From: Sulfurimonas sp. UBA2011 | Lineage (GTDB): Bacteria > Campylobacterota > Campylobacteria > Campylobacterales > Sulfurimonadaceae | Direction of reading: 5' to 3' | Length of the DNA: 64,000 bases | NCBI GenBank assembly: GCA_002335055.1 | Contig: DDCH01000009.1 | Location: forward strand, 1 to 64,000 | Part shown: positions 38,439 through 46,963 of the stretch, piece after piece | Layout of the letters: the number at the start of each line of letters is the position of its first letter | How positions within the stretch are numbered: the first letter of the stretch is position 1 | Translations under genes and position numbers: made by a program | Notes under the pieces: model-generated | Seen by the model: only the letters and a program-made list of their open reading frames with translations | Database searches by the model: none | Told to the model about the DNA's origin: nothing

Positions 38439-38509
38439 GCCTAGATAAAACCTTTTTGAGAGGACAAATCCCTCGACTTACGAGCCTCTAAAAAAGATTT
38501 TATTTCGGC
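38439..38509 (+). other. Long imperfect hairpin between aldolase and kinase genes
   Basis: Two 19-nt arms (38445-38463 and 38485-38503) pair at 17 of 19 positions around a 21-nt loop that itself contains CTCG...CGAG; an outer GCC/GGC extends the stem. A short T-run (ATTTTTT) follows, so it could be a leaky terminator, an mRNA-stability element for the upstream genes, or a small RNA. Too long and internally structured to be an ordinary terminator. Confidence 0.5.
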
Positions 38510-38551
38510 TGCATTTTTTACATAAAAAACATTTTATAAACGGACATAATA

Positions 38552-40123
38552 ATGAGCGAATTGAAATACCTAATGGCAATAGATGCAGGAACAGGAAGTA
38601 TAAGAGCTGTAATTTTTGATACTAAAGGTAATCAAATAGCAGTTAGTCAAAAAGAATGGACACATCTAGAAGAAGAGGGTATAGCTAACTCTATGAGTTT
38701 TGACTTTGTAAAAAACTGGTCTTTAGTGTGTACTTGTATCAAAGAGTCTATACTAAATGCCAAGATAAATGCAGATGATATTTTAGGGCTTAGTGCTACG
38801 AGTATGCGAGAGGGTATAGTGCTTTATGATGAGAGTGGTAAAGAGCTTTGGGCCGTGGCAAATGTTGATGCAAGGGCACATGCTGAGGTTAAGTACCTAA
38901 AAGAGAATTTTAAGGGTATTGAAGAAGAGTTTTATGCAAAAAGTGGTCAAACTTTTGCACTTGGAGCATTACCTCGTATACTGTGGCTTAAAAATAATCG
39001 TCCTGATTTGTATGAGCAAGTAGCTAGCATTTCGATGATAGGTGACTGGATTTTAGCAAAACTCAGTGGCGTCATCGCTACTGACCCAAGTAATGGTGGA
39101 ACTACTGGTGTCTTTTCTCTCAACAAACGCGAGTGGGATAAAGAGATGGCTAGAAAAGTTGGTCTTAAAGATGATATTTTTCCTCAAGTTTTAGAAGTTG
39201 GTGAAGTGATGGATTCTGTATCTACTACAGCTTCTTTAGAGACAAGTCTTAGTACTACAACAAAAGTTGTAATGGGTGGAGGTGATGTCCAACTCGGTTC
39301 TGCTGGACTTGGAGTAGTAAAAGCTGGAGACGTAGCAGTCCTTGGAGGTTCATTTTGGCAACAAATTGTAAATATACCCAAAGAGACAGAACCTCCAAAA
39401 GATATGGGTATTCGAGTGAATCCACATGTTATTGACTCTCTGTCTCAAGCAGAGGGAATTACTTTTTTTAGTGGTTTAGTCATGCGTTGGTTCCGAGATG
39501 CTTTATGCGATATGGAAAAAATTGAAGCTAAAAAAAGAGGCATAGATGTTTATACTGTATTAGAAGAAAAAGCAAGAGAAGTTCCTGTTGGTTCTTACGA
39601 TATTATGCCAATATTTTCTGACTCTATGAAGTATGGAAAATGGTATCATGCAGCTCCTAGCTTTTTAAATCTGAACATAGATGCTAGTATCTGTAATCGT
39701 GCAAGTATGTTTAGAAGTTTAGAAGAAAATGCAGCGATAGTCTCAAGTATAAACCTAGAAAGAATTAAAGAGTTTAGTGGTATAGAGATACAAGAGATAG
39801 TTTTTGCAGGTGGAGCTAGTCGTGGTTCACTTTGGTCACAGATACTCGCAGATGTAACAGGCTACAGAGTTAAAATACCTAAGGTTACTGAAGCTACTGC
39901 TTTAGGTGCTGCAATGGCTGCTGGAGTTGGCTGTGGTATATATAAAGACCTAGTAAGTGCTGCACAAGAGTTAGTTGTCTGGGACAAAACTTACGAACCA
40001 AATATGCTAAATAAAAAAATCTATGATGCTATAAAAATAAAATGGCAAAAAGCATATGAAACACAGCTCAAGTTAGTTGATGAAAACATTACTACAAGTA
40101 TGTGGAAAGCACCAGGATTGTAA
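38552..40123 (+). CDS. lsrK: Autoinducer-2 kinase (FGGY family)
   Basis: Carbohydrate kinase of 523 residues resembling LsrK, which phosphorylates the AI-2 precursor DPD. Shared with the enterobacterial protein as I recall it: LMAIDAGTGSIRAVIFD near residue 7, LSATSMREGIVLYDE, WAVANVDARA, DPSNGGTTGVFSL, MGGGDVQLGSAGLG, MPIFSDSMK, WYHAAPSF and the terminal TTSMWKAPGL. The lsr transporter, LsrR repressor and LsrF are not present nearby; instead a class II aldolase and an LsrG-like protein precede it. Confidence 0.85.
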   Translation: MSELKYLMAIDAGTGSIRAVIFDTKGNQIAVSQKEWTHLEEEGIANSMSFDFVKNWSLVCTCIKESILNAKINADDILGLSATSMREGIVLYDESGKELWAVANVDARAHAEVKYLKENFKGIEEEFYAKSGQTFALGALPRILWLKNNRPDLYEQVASISMIGDWILAKLSGVIATDPSNGGTTGVFSLNKREWDKEMARKVGLKDDIFPQVLEVGEVMDSVSTTASLETSLSTTTKVVMGGGDVQLGSAGLGVVKAGDVAVLGGSFWQQIVNIPKETEPPKDMGIRVNPHVIDSLSQAEGITFFSGLVMRWFRDALCDMEKIEAKKRGIDVYTVLEEKAREVPVGSYDIMPIFSDSMKYGKWYHAAPSFLNLNIDASICNRASMFRSLEENAAIVSSINLERIKEFSGIEIQEIVFAGGASRGSLWSQILADVTGYRVKIPKVTEATALGAAMAAGVGCGIYKDLVSAAQELVVWDKTYEPNMLNKKIYDAIKIKWQKAYETQLKLVDENITTSMWKAPGL

Positions 40124-40124
40124 A

Positions 40125-40733
40125 ATGGAATATACTGTATTTTTAGATATCATCGGAACTATTGCATTTAGTCTCTCTGGGTATATTTTAGCAGCCAAAG
40201 CAAGGTATGACATATTGGGAATTCTAGTCGTCTCTTTTATTACAGCTTTTGGTGGTGGTATTGTGAGAGACTTACTTACAAACAGAGTCCCTTTTATTTT
40301 TCATGAGACATATCCTATCAGTATCGTTTTATTAACCGTAATTATTGCTTATTTATTAAAACTTCATAAACATACAAGACTTACTGATAACATTGTTTTT
40401 CATGTAAGTGATAGTATAGGACTGAGTATGTTTGCATTTACTGGTGCCGTGGTAGGTTTAGAGGCTGATTTCAACCTGGCCGGTGTAATTTTCTTGTCTT
40501 TCTTAACGGCTGTAGGAGGGGGAATTATCCGTGATATGATGATGAATAAGGTGCCATTTGTCTTAACCAATGATTTTTATGGAACCATTGCAATCTTACT
40601 TGGATTTTTAATATGGTTTATAGACAATTTTTTTATTCTAAATACTACTATATCAGTTTTACTTTTAGTATTTGGAACTGCTATGAGGCTTTTAGCTATC
40701 AAATATCAATGGAAACTTCCAAAACTAATTTAA
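40125..40733 (+). CDS. TRIC/UPF0126 family membrane protein (YicG-like)
   Basis: 202 residues from ATG 40125, the start that begins directly with the first membrane helix; a frame to 40077 only overlaps the kinase gene. The repeated halves each hold a glycine-rich FGGGIVRDLLTNRVPF / VGGGIIRDMMMNKVPF motif, the hallmark of the trimeric intracellular cation channel (TRIC) fold. Probably a monovalent cation channel or a glycine/serine-type permease; undetermined. Starts one base after the lsrK stop. Confidence 0.83.
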   Translation: MEYTVFLDIIGTIAFSLSGYILAAKARYDILGILVVSFITAFGGGIVRDLLTNRVPFIFHETYPISIVLLTVIIAYLLKLHKHTRLTDNIVFHVSDSIGLSMFAFTGAVVGLEADFNLAGVIFLSFLTAVGGGIIRDMMMNKVPFVLTNDFYGTIAILLGFLIWFIDNFFILNTTISVLLLVFGTAMRLLAIKYQWKLPKLI

Positions 40734-40735
40734 AA

Positions 40736-41410
40736 TTAGTCTGAGGAAGGAAGTCCAAATTTCTGAGTAACCATCTCACCATCTTCATTAAAGAAAAGAT
40801 AATACAGCATATCCTTTTTGACACTCATTCCCGCTAAGAAACGCAAGGCTAGGTTTGCTTGAAGTGATGCAATATGCATAACTATAGGAGCAGCAATACC
40901 AGCAGGAGTTTTTGTGATAATTTTAAAAGCATCATTAAAAGATGACTTATCTATAAAACATACTTGACCATGAAAAGCTTCAACACTTCCATAAACCCAC
41001 GGTAGGTTTACTTTTTTTGCATAAGTATTGATATCTCCGCGAGTAGGAAGGTTATCCGTCGCATCTATAATTAAGTCAACTTCTATGTTTTTTTCACTCC
41101 AAGTTTTAAAGTCACACTCATGAGCAATAGCTTTAACATAAGGGCACCTTTCTTCTATTATTTTAGCATTGAGAGTAGCTTTGTTCTTGCCTTCATCACC
41201 CATAGTAAAAGCAATTTGACGGTGAATATTATGCAGACTTACTTCATCAAAGTCTATCATATGAATTTCACCAATACCACTAGCACCAAGAGCAAATGCG
41301 AGAGAAGAACCTAGTCCTCCTGAACCTACAATAGCAATTTTTTTGTTTTGAAGTGATTTTTGTGTCTCTTCGCCCCAAAGTTGTACTTGTCTGTGAAAAT
41401 ATTGTATCAT
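40736..41410 (-). CDS. ThiF/MoeB/HesA-family adenylyltransferase
   Basis: E1-like enzyme that adenylates the C-terminus of a small sulfur-carrier protein. The ATP loop GSGGLGSSLAFALGASGIG (about residues 29-47), DFDEVSLHNIHRQ and DATDNLPTR are intact. At 224 residues it is compact and lacks the CxxC zinc motifs of full MoeB. Partner carrier (ThiS, MoaD or other) is not encoded nearby. It overlaps the upstream nitrilase-like gene by 4 nt. Confidence 0.8.
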   Translation of the reverse strand: MIQYFHRQVQLWGEETQKSLQNKKIAIVGSGGLGSSLAFALGASGIGEIHMIDFDEVSLHNIHRQIAFTMGDEGKNKATLNAKIIEERCPYVKAIAHECDFKTWSEKNIEVDLIIDATDNLPTRGDINTYAKKVNLPWVYGSVEAFHGQVCFIDKSSFNDAFKIITKTPAGIAAPIVMHIASLQANLALRFLAGMSVKKDMLYYLFFNEDGEMVTQKFGLPSSD

Positions 41411-42204
41411 GATTTAATCCTTTTATTTATTGTATCTTTAAAGCCCCAAGCACGACGTGCATGAACAACTTCAGTATGAGTCATATCAACTATCATTAAC
41501 TCTTCTTTATTCCCTAAGTGAGAGAGTATCTCACCATGAGGTGAAGCAAGAATGGAGTCTCCATAAAACTTCCATAAAAATTCTTTATCTAAATACTCAC
41601 CGATTCTATTTGCCCGTAATACATAACAGTTATTTGTAAAAGCACGTGTACTTATGAGTGCTTTCCATCTTTTATAAGACTCAAATGTTGCTACACTTGG
41701 AACTAAGATAGCATCGATTTTCTTTTCTTTTAATGAGTGAAATATCTCATCAAAGTGTAGCTCAAAACCACTTATAACACCAAATTTAAAACCATCAATT
41801 TTAAATATCATTGGAGTTTGTATAGTATCTATAGTATTAGAGAAAAATTTCTCTTCATTCCAGTGGCTATAGTTGATTAAAATTTGCTGTTGATAATAAG
41901 AAGTAGAAGAGGGTGAGAATTTTGCTATTGTTTTAAACAGAGCATCTTTTTTTACAAGAATTAGGGGTGCTATTATTGTCATAGAGTAAGTAGATGAGAG
42001 TTCTTTGAGTATCTTTATTTGGTGACTTGCCTGCTCTTTTATCATACTTAGTGACATGTTTTGGAGTTCTTTAAAAAAAGGGTTTAAAACATACTCACCT
42101 AGAAGTAAAACTTTTACACCTTTTTTATGAGCTACACGAATATTATTATAGAGTTTTGTAGAACTCATCCCTTGTGCATTTAACTGAAGAACAGCAGCTC
42201 TCAT
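41407..42204 (-). CDS. Carbon-nitrogen hydrolase superfamily protein, active site degenerate
   Basis: 265-residue nitrilase-fold protein. The catalytic Glu is present (LLLGEYVLNPF, about residue 38), but the segment that should hold the Lys reads QQQILINY, and the usual C-Y-D/E after the beta strand reads GVISGFELHF, placing Gly where the nucleophilic Cys belongs. If the alignment is right it cannot act as an amidase and would be a pseudoenzyme. Genes for XseB and MetX lie directly upstream in the same direction. Confidence 0.72.
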   Translation of the reverse strand: MRAAVLQLNAQGMSSTKLYNNIRVAHKKGVKVLLLGEYVLNPFFKELQNMSLSMIKEQASHQIKILKELSSTYSMTIIAPLILVKKDALFKTIAKFSPSSTSYYQQQILINYSHWNEEKFFSNTIDTIQTPMIFKIDGFKFGVISGFELHFDEIFHSLKEKKIDAILVPSVATFESYKRWKALISTRAFTNNCYVLRANRIGEYLDKEFLWKFYGDSILASPHGEILSHLGNKEELMIVDMTHTEVVHARRAWGFKDTINKRIKS

Positions 42205-42390
42205 CTAAGATACTTTAATCTCTTGGATTTTTATCTTAGCATCTTCAAGAATTTTTTGTGCATCTTGAAGTTCTTTCATGCCACTTTCATAAGCCTTAAC
42301 ACTATTTTGTAGAGTTATTTCAGGGCTCATTAGTACCTCTAATGTTTTTTTTGCATTTTGCAATTTTGTTTCAAAGTCTGTTTTAGCCAT
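42205..42390 (-). CDS. xseB: Exodeoxyribonuclease VII small subunit
   Basis: 61 residues: two helices with FETKLQNAKKTLEVLMSPEITLQNSVKAYESGMK, the XseB pattern that coats the XseA coiled coil. Overlaps metX by 8 nt and abuts the nitrilase-like gene. Partner xseA is not in the window. Confidence 0.85.
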   Translation of the reverse strand: MAKTDFETKLQNAKKTLEVLMSPEITLQNSVKAYESGMKELQDAQKILEDAKIKIQEIKVS

Positions 42391-43489
42391 TGAGGATATC
42401 CTTTATATATGTGTCAAATTTATCGAGTTCAACAAGAAATGCATCATGTCCATAGTCACTGTCTATATCTATGTATGTATGCTCTGTATTTCCTATGGCC
42501 GAGAGTTCTTCTGCTAACTCTTGCATCTCAAAATTTTTAAACAGTCCATCATTCTTAAAACTGATGAGATGGAGTTGTGAAGTTACTCTTTTTAGTGCTT
42601 CACCAAGTGAGTCAAATCCACGAGCTAAGTCATAAATATTTATAGCTTTTGTGATGTAGAGATAAGCAAGTGGATCAAACCATTTTGTAAAGTTATAACC
42701 ATTATACTCTAGATAAGACTCTACTTGAAACTTTCCAAAAAGCTCATATAAACCATCTGTAAGTCTATATTCACGTCCAAATTTTTCTCGCATTGATTCA
42801 TGTGAAAGAAAGCTTATATGTCCAGCCATACGACCAACAGCCATACCAGATAAACCCTGTTCTTTAATAATTTCAGGGTCATAGTAACCTTGTTTAAAGT
42901 CAGGGTCTTTAAGGATAGACTCCTGTGCAACCTTATTAAAAGCTATAGCCCAAGGCTGTGTTGCATGAGTTGTTGCGAGCGATATAATTTTATTTGCAAA
43001 GTTTGGATAGTGAATGGCAAATTGTAATGCTTGCATGCCACCCATACTCCCACCAATAATTGCTTCAACTCTATGAATATCAAGTCTATCAAATAAAATT
43101 CTTTGTGCTTTTACCATGTCTTTTATACTAACAACGGGAAACTTGTAACGATATGCTTCATGATGGGGATGTCTCATGCTCATTGGGCCAGTTGAACCAA
43201 AACAAGAGCCTATAACATTTGAACAGATTACGAAGTATTTATCAGTGTCTATAGTTTTACCACTACCTATAAGGCCATCCCACCAACCTGACTTATTATC
43301 ATCTTTATACATTCCTGCAGCATGATGACTCCCTGTGAGTGCATGACAAACTACTATTACATTACTTTTATCGTCATTAAGAGTACCATATGTCTCATAT
43401 GTGATGTCATAAGGTTCTAAAATACGTCCACTCTCTAAATAGAGTGGATTTGTAAAGTGTTCGGTATATGTTTGTAGGTTTAATGACAA
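42383..43489 (-). CDS. metX: Homoserine O-acetyltransferase
   Basis: Acylates homoserine, the first committed step to methionine. Alpha/beta-hydrolase fold with VVCHALTGSHHAAG (oxyanion region, about residue 46), the nucleophile motif GGSMGGMQALQ (Ser about 147) and DYGHDAFL with the catalytic His near the C-terminus. 368 residues, full length. It leads the group metX-xseB-nitrilase-like-ThiF-like on the minus strand. Confidence 0.93.
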   Translation of the reverse strand: MSLNLQTYTEHFTNPLYLESGRILEPYDITYETYGTLNDDKSNVIVVCHALTGSHHAAGMYKDDNKSGWWDGLIGSGKTIDTDKYFVICSNVIGSCFGSTGPMSMRHPHHEAYRYKFPVVSIKDMVKAQRILFDRLDIHRVEAIIGGSMGGMQALQFAIHYPNFANKIISLATTHATQPWAIAFNKVAQESILKDPDFKQGYYDPEIIKEQGLSGMAVGRMAGHISFLSHESMREKFGREYRLTDGLYELFGKFQVESYLEYNGYNFTKWFDPLAYLYITKAINIYDLARGFDSLGEALKRVTSQLHLISFKNDGLFKNFEMQELAEELSAIGNTEHTYIDIDSDYGHDAFLVELDKFDTYIKDILNG

Positions 43490-43539
43490 GTTTCAGTACT
43501 CCGTAAAATAATAATGTTATTTTAGCATTAATGACTTAA

Positions 43540-43995
43540 TTAAGCTTCAAGAGCTGATTTATTTAGGATTTCTTCTTTAGTATTTTGTAAAAATTCTAAA
43601 ATATTTTCTTGGTAAGAAATCGTATCTGGGTCATGTGATAGTAAAAGAAGGGGTTTAAGCGCTTTTATATCTATCTTCCTTGCATAACGAGGAACAATTT
43701 TTAGTTCTTTTAATATACTATAGACAAGTTGGTCTATATCAAAATTGTTGTCTTTACATTTTTGTATGAGTTCTTGAGTAGCAATCATTAGTAAGTCAGA
43801 GCGCTCTTCATCTCCATTATAGATATTCATTCCAATATCTTTAACTACTTTATAATACTCAAGAGGTAGTTTGTCATTCGCAGCAATTACAAGTGTAAAT
43901 ATTTTTGCACGAAATGCTAGAGAACCATGGTGATGTACAAAAAACTCACGAAAAGCACTGAAAAAATAATGTTTAAGACGAAATCCAAGTCGCAT
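43540..43995 (-). CDS. Conserved-looking hypothetical protein, 151 aa
   Basis: No family recognised with confidence. An aromatic/basic start (RLGFRLKHYFFSAFREFFVHHH) leads into FRAKIFTLVIAAND and a set of helices with LLMIATQELIQKCKDN, reminiscent of the all-helical TerB-like fold, but this is only a visual impression. No signal peptide. Divergent from yebC across a 69-bp gap. Confidence 0.55.
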   Translation of the reverse strand: MRLGFRLKHYFFSAFREFFVHHHGSLAFRAKIFTLVIAANDKLPLEYYKVVKDIGMNIYNGDEERSDLLMIATQELIQKCKDNNFDIDQLVYSILKELKIVPRYARKIDIKALKPLLLLSHDPDTISYQENILEFLQNTKEEILNKSALEA

Positions 43996-44030
43996 ATATA
44001 TTCCTTAAACATTATTATACAATGAAACGC

Positions 44031-44036
44031 TATAAT
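44031..44036 (+). promoter_or_regulatory. -10 element of yebC
   Basis: Perfect TATAAT 28 nt before the yebC ATG; TGAGGAAC is the ribosome site between them. Confidence 0.5.
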
Positions 44037-44064
44037 TACGAAATAATAAATATGAGGAACTTTT

Positions 44065-44775
44065 ATGGGTAGAGCGTTTGAGTATAGAAAAGCATCAAAA
44101 TTAAAGAGATGGGGAGCAATGTCAAAGCTTTTCCCTAAACTTGGTAAAGTAATAACAATGGCTGCAAAAGAGGGTGGTGGGGATCCAGATATGAATCCTA
44201 AGCTACGTACTGCAATTCTTAATGCTAAATCTGAAAATATGCCAAAAGATAATATTGATGCGGCTATTAAGCGAGCTACTGCAAAAGATTTAAAAGATAT
44301 GACTGAGGTAAACTTTGAAGGTAAAGCATCATATGGTGTTTTAATCTTTATCGAGTGTGCCACCGATAACAACACTCGTACTGTTGCTAATGTAAAGAAT
44401 ATACTGACAAAAAATGGTGCAGAGATGTTAAACAAAGGCTCATTAGAGTTTATGTTTAGCCGTAAAGCCCTTTTTGAATTTGACTTAAAAGATGGTATGG
44501 ATATTGAAGAATTAGAACTTGAACTTATTGATGCAGGTCTAGAAGAGATTGAAGAAGAAGAGGGTGAGTGTTTAGTGACAGCTGATTTTACTAGTTTTGG
44601 TACATTAAATACAGCACTAGAAGCGATGGAAATAGAGATTAAGAAAGCGACATTAGAACGAATTGCAAATACTCCAGTTACGATTAATGAAGAACAGCAA
44701 GAAGAAATTGATAAAATCTTAGAACGATTAGAAGATGATGAAGATGTACAAAAAATATATACAAATTTAGCATAA
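44065..44775 (+). CDS. yebC: YebC/PmpR-family protein
   Basis: 236 residues with the full family pattern: [28 protein letters not shown] at the start, [13 protein letters not shown], then the [13 protein letters not shown] strand (here [19 protein letters not shown]) and the acidic C-terminal domain. Members have been described as transcription regulators and, more recently, as helping ribosomes through proline stretches. Eight bases upstream of the yigZ-like gene. Confidence 0.92.
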   Translation: MGRAFEYRKASKLKRWGAMSKLFPKLGKVITMAAKEGGGDPDMNPKLRTAILNAKSENMPKDNIDAAIKRATAKDLKDMTEVNFEGKASYGVLIFIECATDNNTRTVANVKNILTKNGAEMLNKGSLEFMFSRKALFEFDLKDGMDIEELELELIDAGLEEIEEEEGECLVTADFTSFGTLNTALEAMEIEIKKATLERIANTPVTINEEQQEEIDKILERLEDDEDVQKIYTNLA

Positions 44776-44782
44776 CTCTTTT

Positions 44783-45355
44783 ATGAAATATGTAAAATAT
44801 ATTTCAACTAACACACTTGAAGTCAAGCAATCGAAATTTATTGCTTGGCTTACTCCTTACGATACTTATAAAATCACCTTAGAAAAATTAAAAATACAAC
44901 ATCCAAAAGCTAGACATTTTGTTACTGCATATAGGTATCTAAATGAGTTTGAGCAGATAGTAGAGCATTTGAGTGATGATGGTGAACCAAAGGGAACCTC
45001 AGGTAAACCTTCACTTATGGTGCTCCAAGGTCAAGAACTTATAAATACAGCCGTAATAATTGTTCGTTACTTTGGTGGTACTAAACTTGGTACTGGTGGT
45101 TTAGTAAGGGCTTATAGTGATGCAGTAAATTTAGTGTTAAATAAAGCATCATTTGAAGAATACAAAAAAGAAAAAGAAGTAAGTATAGAGATAGAATATA
45201 GTGATATTCGTTTTATTGATTATGAGTGTAAAGCTTTTAATATAAGTATTTTAGAGAAATTTTTTGAGAATAAAACGATATATAAAATAAAAGCAGATGA
45301 AGAGAGTATGGGAAAGTTTTTAGAGAAGGTTCAAAGAGTAATTATTACTCTTTGA
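44783..45355 (+). CDS. yigZ: YigZ/IMPACT family protein (UPF0029)
   Basis: 190 residues. SKFIAWLTPYDT, HFVTAYRYLN, SDDGEPKGTSGKP (about residue 72) and YFGGTKLGTGGLVRAYSDA (about residue 95) are diagnostic of the UPF0029 N-terminal domain; the short C-terminal domain is the usual ferredoxin-like one. Likely nucleic-acid or ribosome associated; function not established. In a two-gene unit with yebC; its stop codon lies in a palindromic hairpin. Confidence 0.88.
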   Translation: MKYVKYISTNTLEVKQSKFIAWLTPYDTYKITLEKLKIQHPKARHFVTAYRYLNEFEQIVEHLSDDGEPKGTSGKPSLMVLQGQELINTAVIIVRYFGGTKLGTGGLVRAYSDAVNLVLNKASFEEYKKEKEVSIEIEYSDIRFIDYECKAFNISILEKFFENKTIYKIKADEESMGKFLEKVQRVIITL

Positions 45356-45356
45356 A
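45330..45356 (+). terminator. Palindromic hairpin at the yigZ stop codon
   Basis: Perfect 12-bp stem (TTCAAAGAGTAA and its complement) with a TTA loop, covering the last codons and stop of yigZ. The T-tract after it is poor, so it may act as an mRNA 3'-end stabiliser as much as a terminator. Confidence 0.45.
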
Positions 45357-45472
45357 TTTAGTAGATAGTTTACTTAATATAAACTCTTAGATTTTATTAT
45401 GTTAAAGCATTGGAATATAGAGAGTTAGGAATAGTATAAGAAAAAAAGTAATATTAAAAAAATAATTTACTT

Positions 45473-46357
45473 TTATTTTGCATTATCATAGCCTATTTCT
45501 TTTAAAAAGTTTACATCTTTAGTCCAGCCTTTTTTGACTACAACATGTAAGTTTAAATAAGCTTTTTTAGTACTTAGTCTCTCTATCTTTTCTCTGGCAG
45601 ACTTACCAATCCTCTTAATACAATCACCACCTTTACCAATGATAATCCCTTTTTGAGACTCTTTTTCTATGATAATCATAGCTGTAATTACATCAACATG
45701 AGCCTCTTCATCAATACTCTCAATGATAACATCAGATTCATAAGGTACTTCATCACTTACATTCTCGAAAATTCCCTCACGAATAAATCCTGAGTATATA
45801 TCACGTACTAGTTCGCTAGTTAAATCTTCTGGATTAAAAAGAAAAGGAGATTCAGGTAGGTTTCTTGTGATGAGTTTTAGTAAATCTTCATGACCTACTT
45901 TTTTAGGTATAGCAACAGGGACAAGTGCTTCGAAATGTTCTGCAAACTGGTTATAAGAAGCAATTGTTTTAAAGAGTTTTTCTTGTTTTACCTGGTCTAT
46001 TTTACTTATAACGATTATATGTTTAATATTTTTTTTGTTTAATTTTAAAAACTTCTGGTAATGTTCAACACTATCAGTTACAGGAGCAAGATAGATAATA
46101 AGGTCACAATCACCCATAGCTTTGAGTGCTTCATCCATCATAAACTGGTTGAGTACTTTTTCTCTCTCATGTAATCCAGGAGTATCTACAAAAATTATTT
46201 GCGTATCTTCAACCATAACAATAGCATTAGAACGACGTCTTGTTGCATTTGCTTTTTGGCTAACCATAGCAATTTTTTCACCGAGAAGGGAATTCATTAG
46301 AGTACTTTTTCCTGCGTTTGGACGCCCAATTAAAGAAACAAAACCAGCTTTTGTCAT
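45473..46357 (-). CDS. era: GTPase Era
   Basis: Essential GTPase in 16S rRNA maturation. G1 GRPNAGKST (residues 11-19), G3 DTPGLHE (about 57), G4 SKID (about 118) and a C-terminal KH RNA-binding domain (GIIIGKGGDCIKRIG, about 238) are present. 294 residues, normal. It lies directly downstream of the hslVU deletion scar, which used to separate it from rplI. Confidence 0.95.
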   Translation of the reverse strand: MTKAGFVSLIGRPNAGKSTLMNSLLGEKIAMVSQKANATRRRSNAIVMVEDTQIIFVDTPGLHEREKVLNQFMMDEALKAMGDCDLIIYLAPVTDSVEHYQKFLKLNKKNIKHIIVISKIDQVKQEKLFKTIASYNQFAEHFEALVPVAIPKKVGHEDLLKLITRNLPESPFLFNPEDLTSELVRDIYSGFIREGIFENVSDEVPYESDVIIESIDEEAHVDVITAMIIIEKESQKGIIIGKGGDCIKRIGKSAREKIERLSTKKAYLNLHVVVKKGWTKDVNFLKEIGYDNAK

Positions 46358-46378
46358 ATAGTCACCTTTTTATGTGTT

Positions 46379-46508
46379 TTATAAGATATATCGTGAGAGG
46401 TCATCATCTTCGACAACCTCGTCTAATTTGTTATGTACGAGTTCTTTCAGCACCGACAACAGCTTTATTTTTACTTTTATATGCAAGTATGGTAGTGGCA
46501 TCAAACAT
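46379..46508 (-). pseudogene. hslV-hslU deletion scar (start of hslV fused to end of hslU)
   Basis: Just after rplI on the minus strand an ATG at 46508 opens MFDATTILAYKSKNKAVVG, the N-terminus of the HslV protease including its catalytic Thr region. After about 19 codons the sequence changes to ELVHNKLDEVVEDDDLSRYIL with a stop at 46379-46381, the C-terminus of the HslU ATPase, one frame off. Everything between is missing. The order rplI-hslV-hslU-era is the usual one in Campylobacterota, so one deletion of about 1.8 kb (estimated from family lengths) removed the HslVU protease. A 25-residue peptide may still be translated. Confidence 0.85.
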
Positions 46509-46513
46509 AAGTA

Positions 46514-46963
46514 CTACTTCTGACCTTGAACATCAACATGTAAAGTTGCATGGATACCGTGACCGAGTTTAAGGTCTAGGTAATGCTCACCAACAGTTTT
46601 AATAACTTTTTTATCAGTGATATGTTTTTTGTCAATTGTAATACCGTGTTGCTCAAATAGTGCCTGAGCAACTTCATCCTTAGTGATAGAGCCAAAGAGA
46701 TGACCATTATCACCCATTTTTTTAGTGATGACAACTTCTGCTTTTTCTAATTTAATTGCATTCTCTTTTTGAAGAGTAATCTCAGCAGCTAAATCAGCAG
46801 CAGCTTGTATCTCATCTGCTTTATGCTGTGCTAAAATCTCAGTAGTTGCAGCTTTTGCAAAACCTTTTCCAATTAAAAAGTTTTTACCATAACCATCTTT
46901 GACTTCTTTAACTTCGCCAGACTTTCCAAGACTTTTTACATCTTTAATTAGTAAAACCTTCAT
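46514..46963 (-). CDS. rplI: 50S ribosomal protein L9
   Basis: 149 residues. MKVLLIKDVKSLGKSGEVKEVKDGYGKNFLI is the conserved rRNA-binding N-domain (residues 1-31), followed by the long connecting helix and a C-domain with GSITKDEVAQAL. Strong homology, full length. Its ATG shares one base with the stop of the FTR-rhodanese gene; the hslV scar starts 5 nt after its stop. Confidence 0.96.
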   Translation of the reverse strand: MKVLLIKDVKSLGKSGEVKEVKDGYGKNFLIGKGFAKAATTEILAQHKADEIQAAADLAAEITLQKENAIKLEKAEVVITKKMGDNGHLFGSITKDEVAQALFEQHGITIDKKHITDKKVIKTVGEHYLDLKLGHGIHATLHVDVQGQK

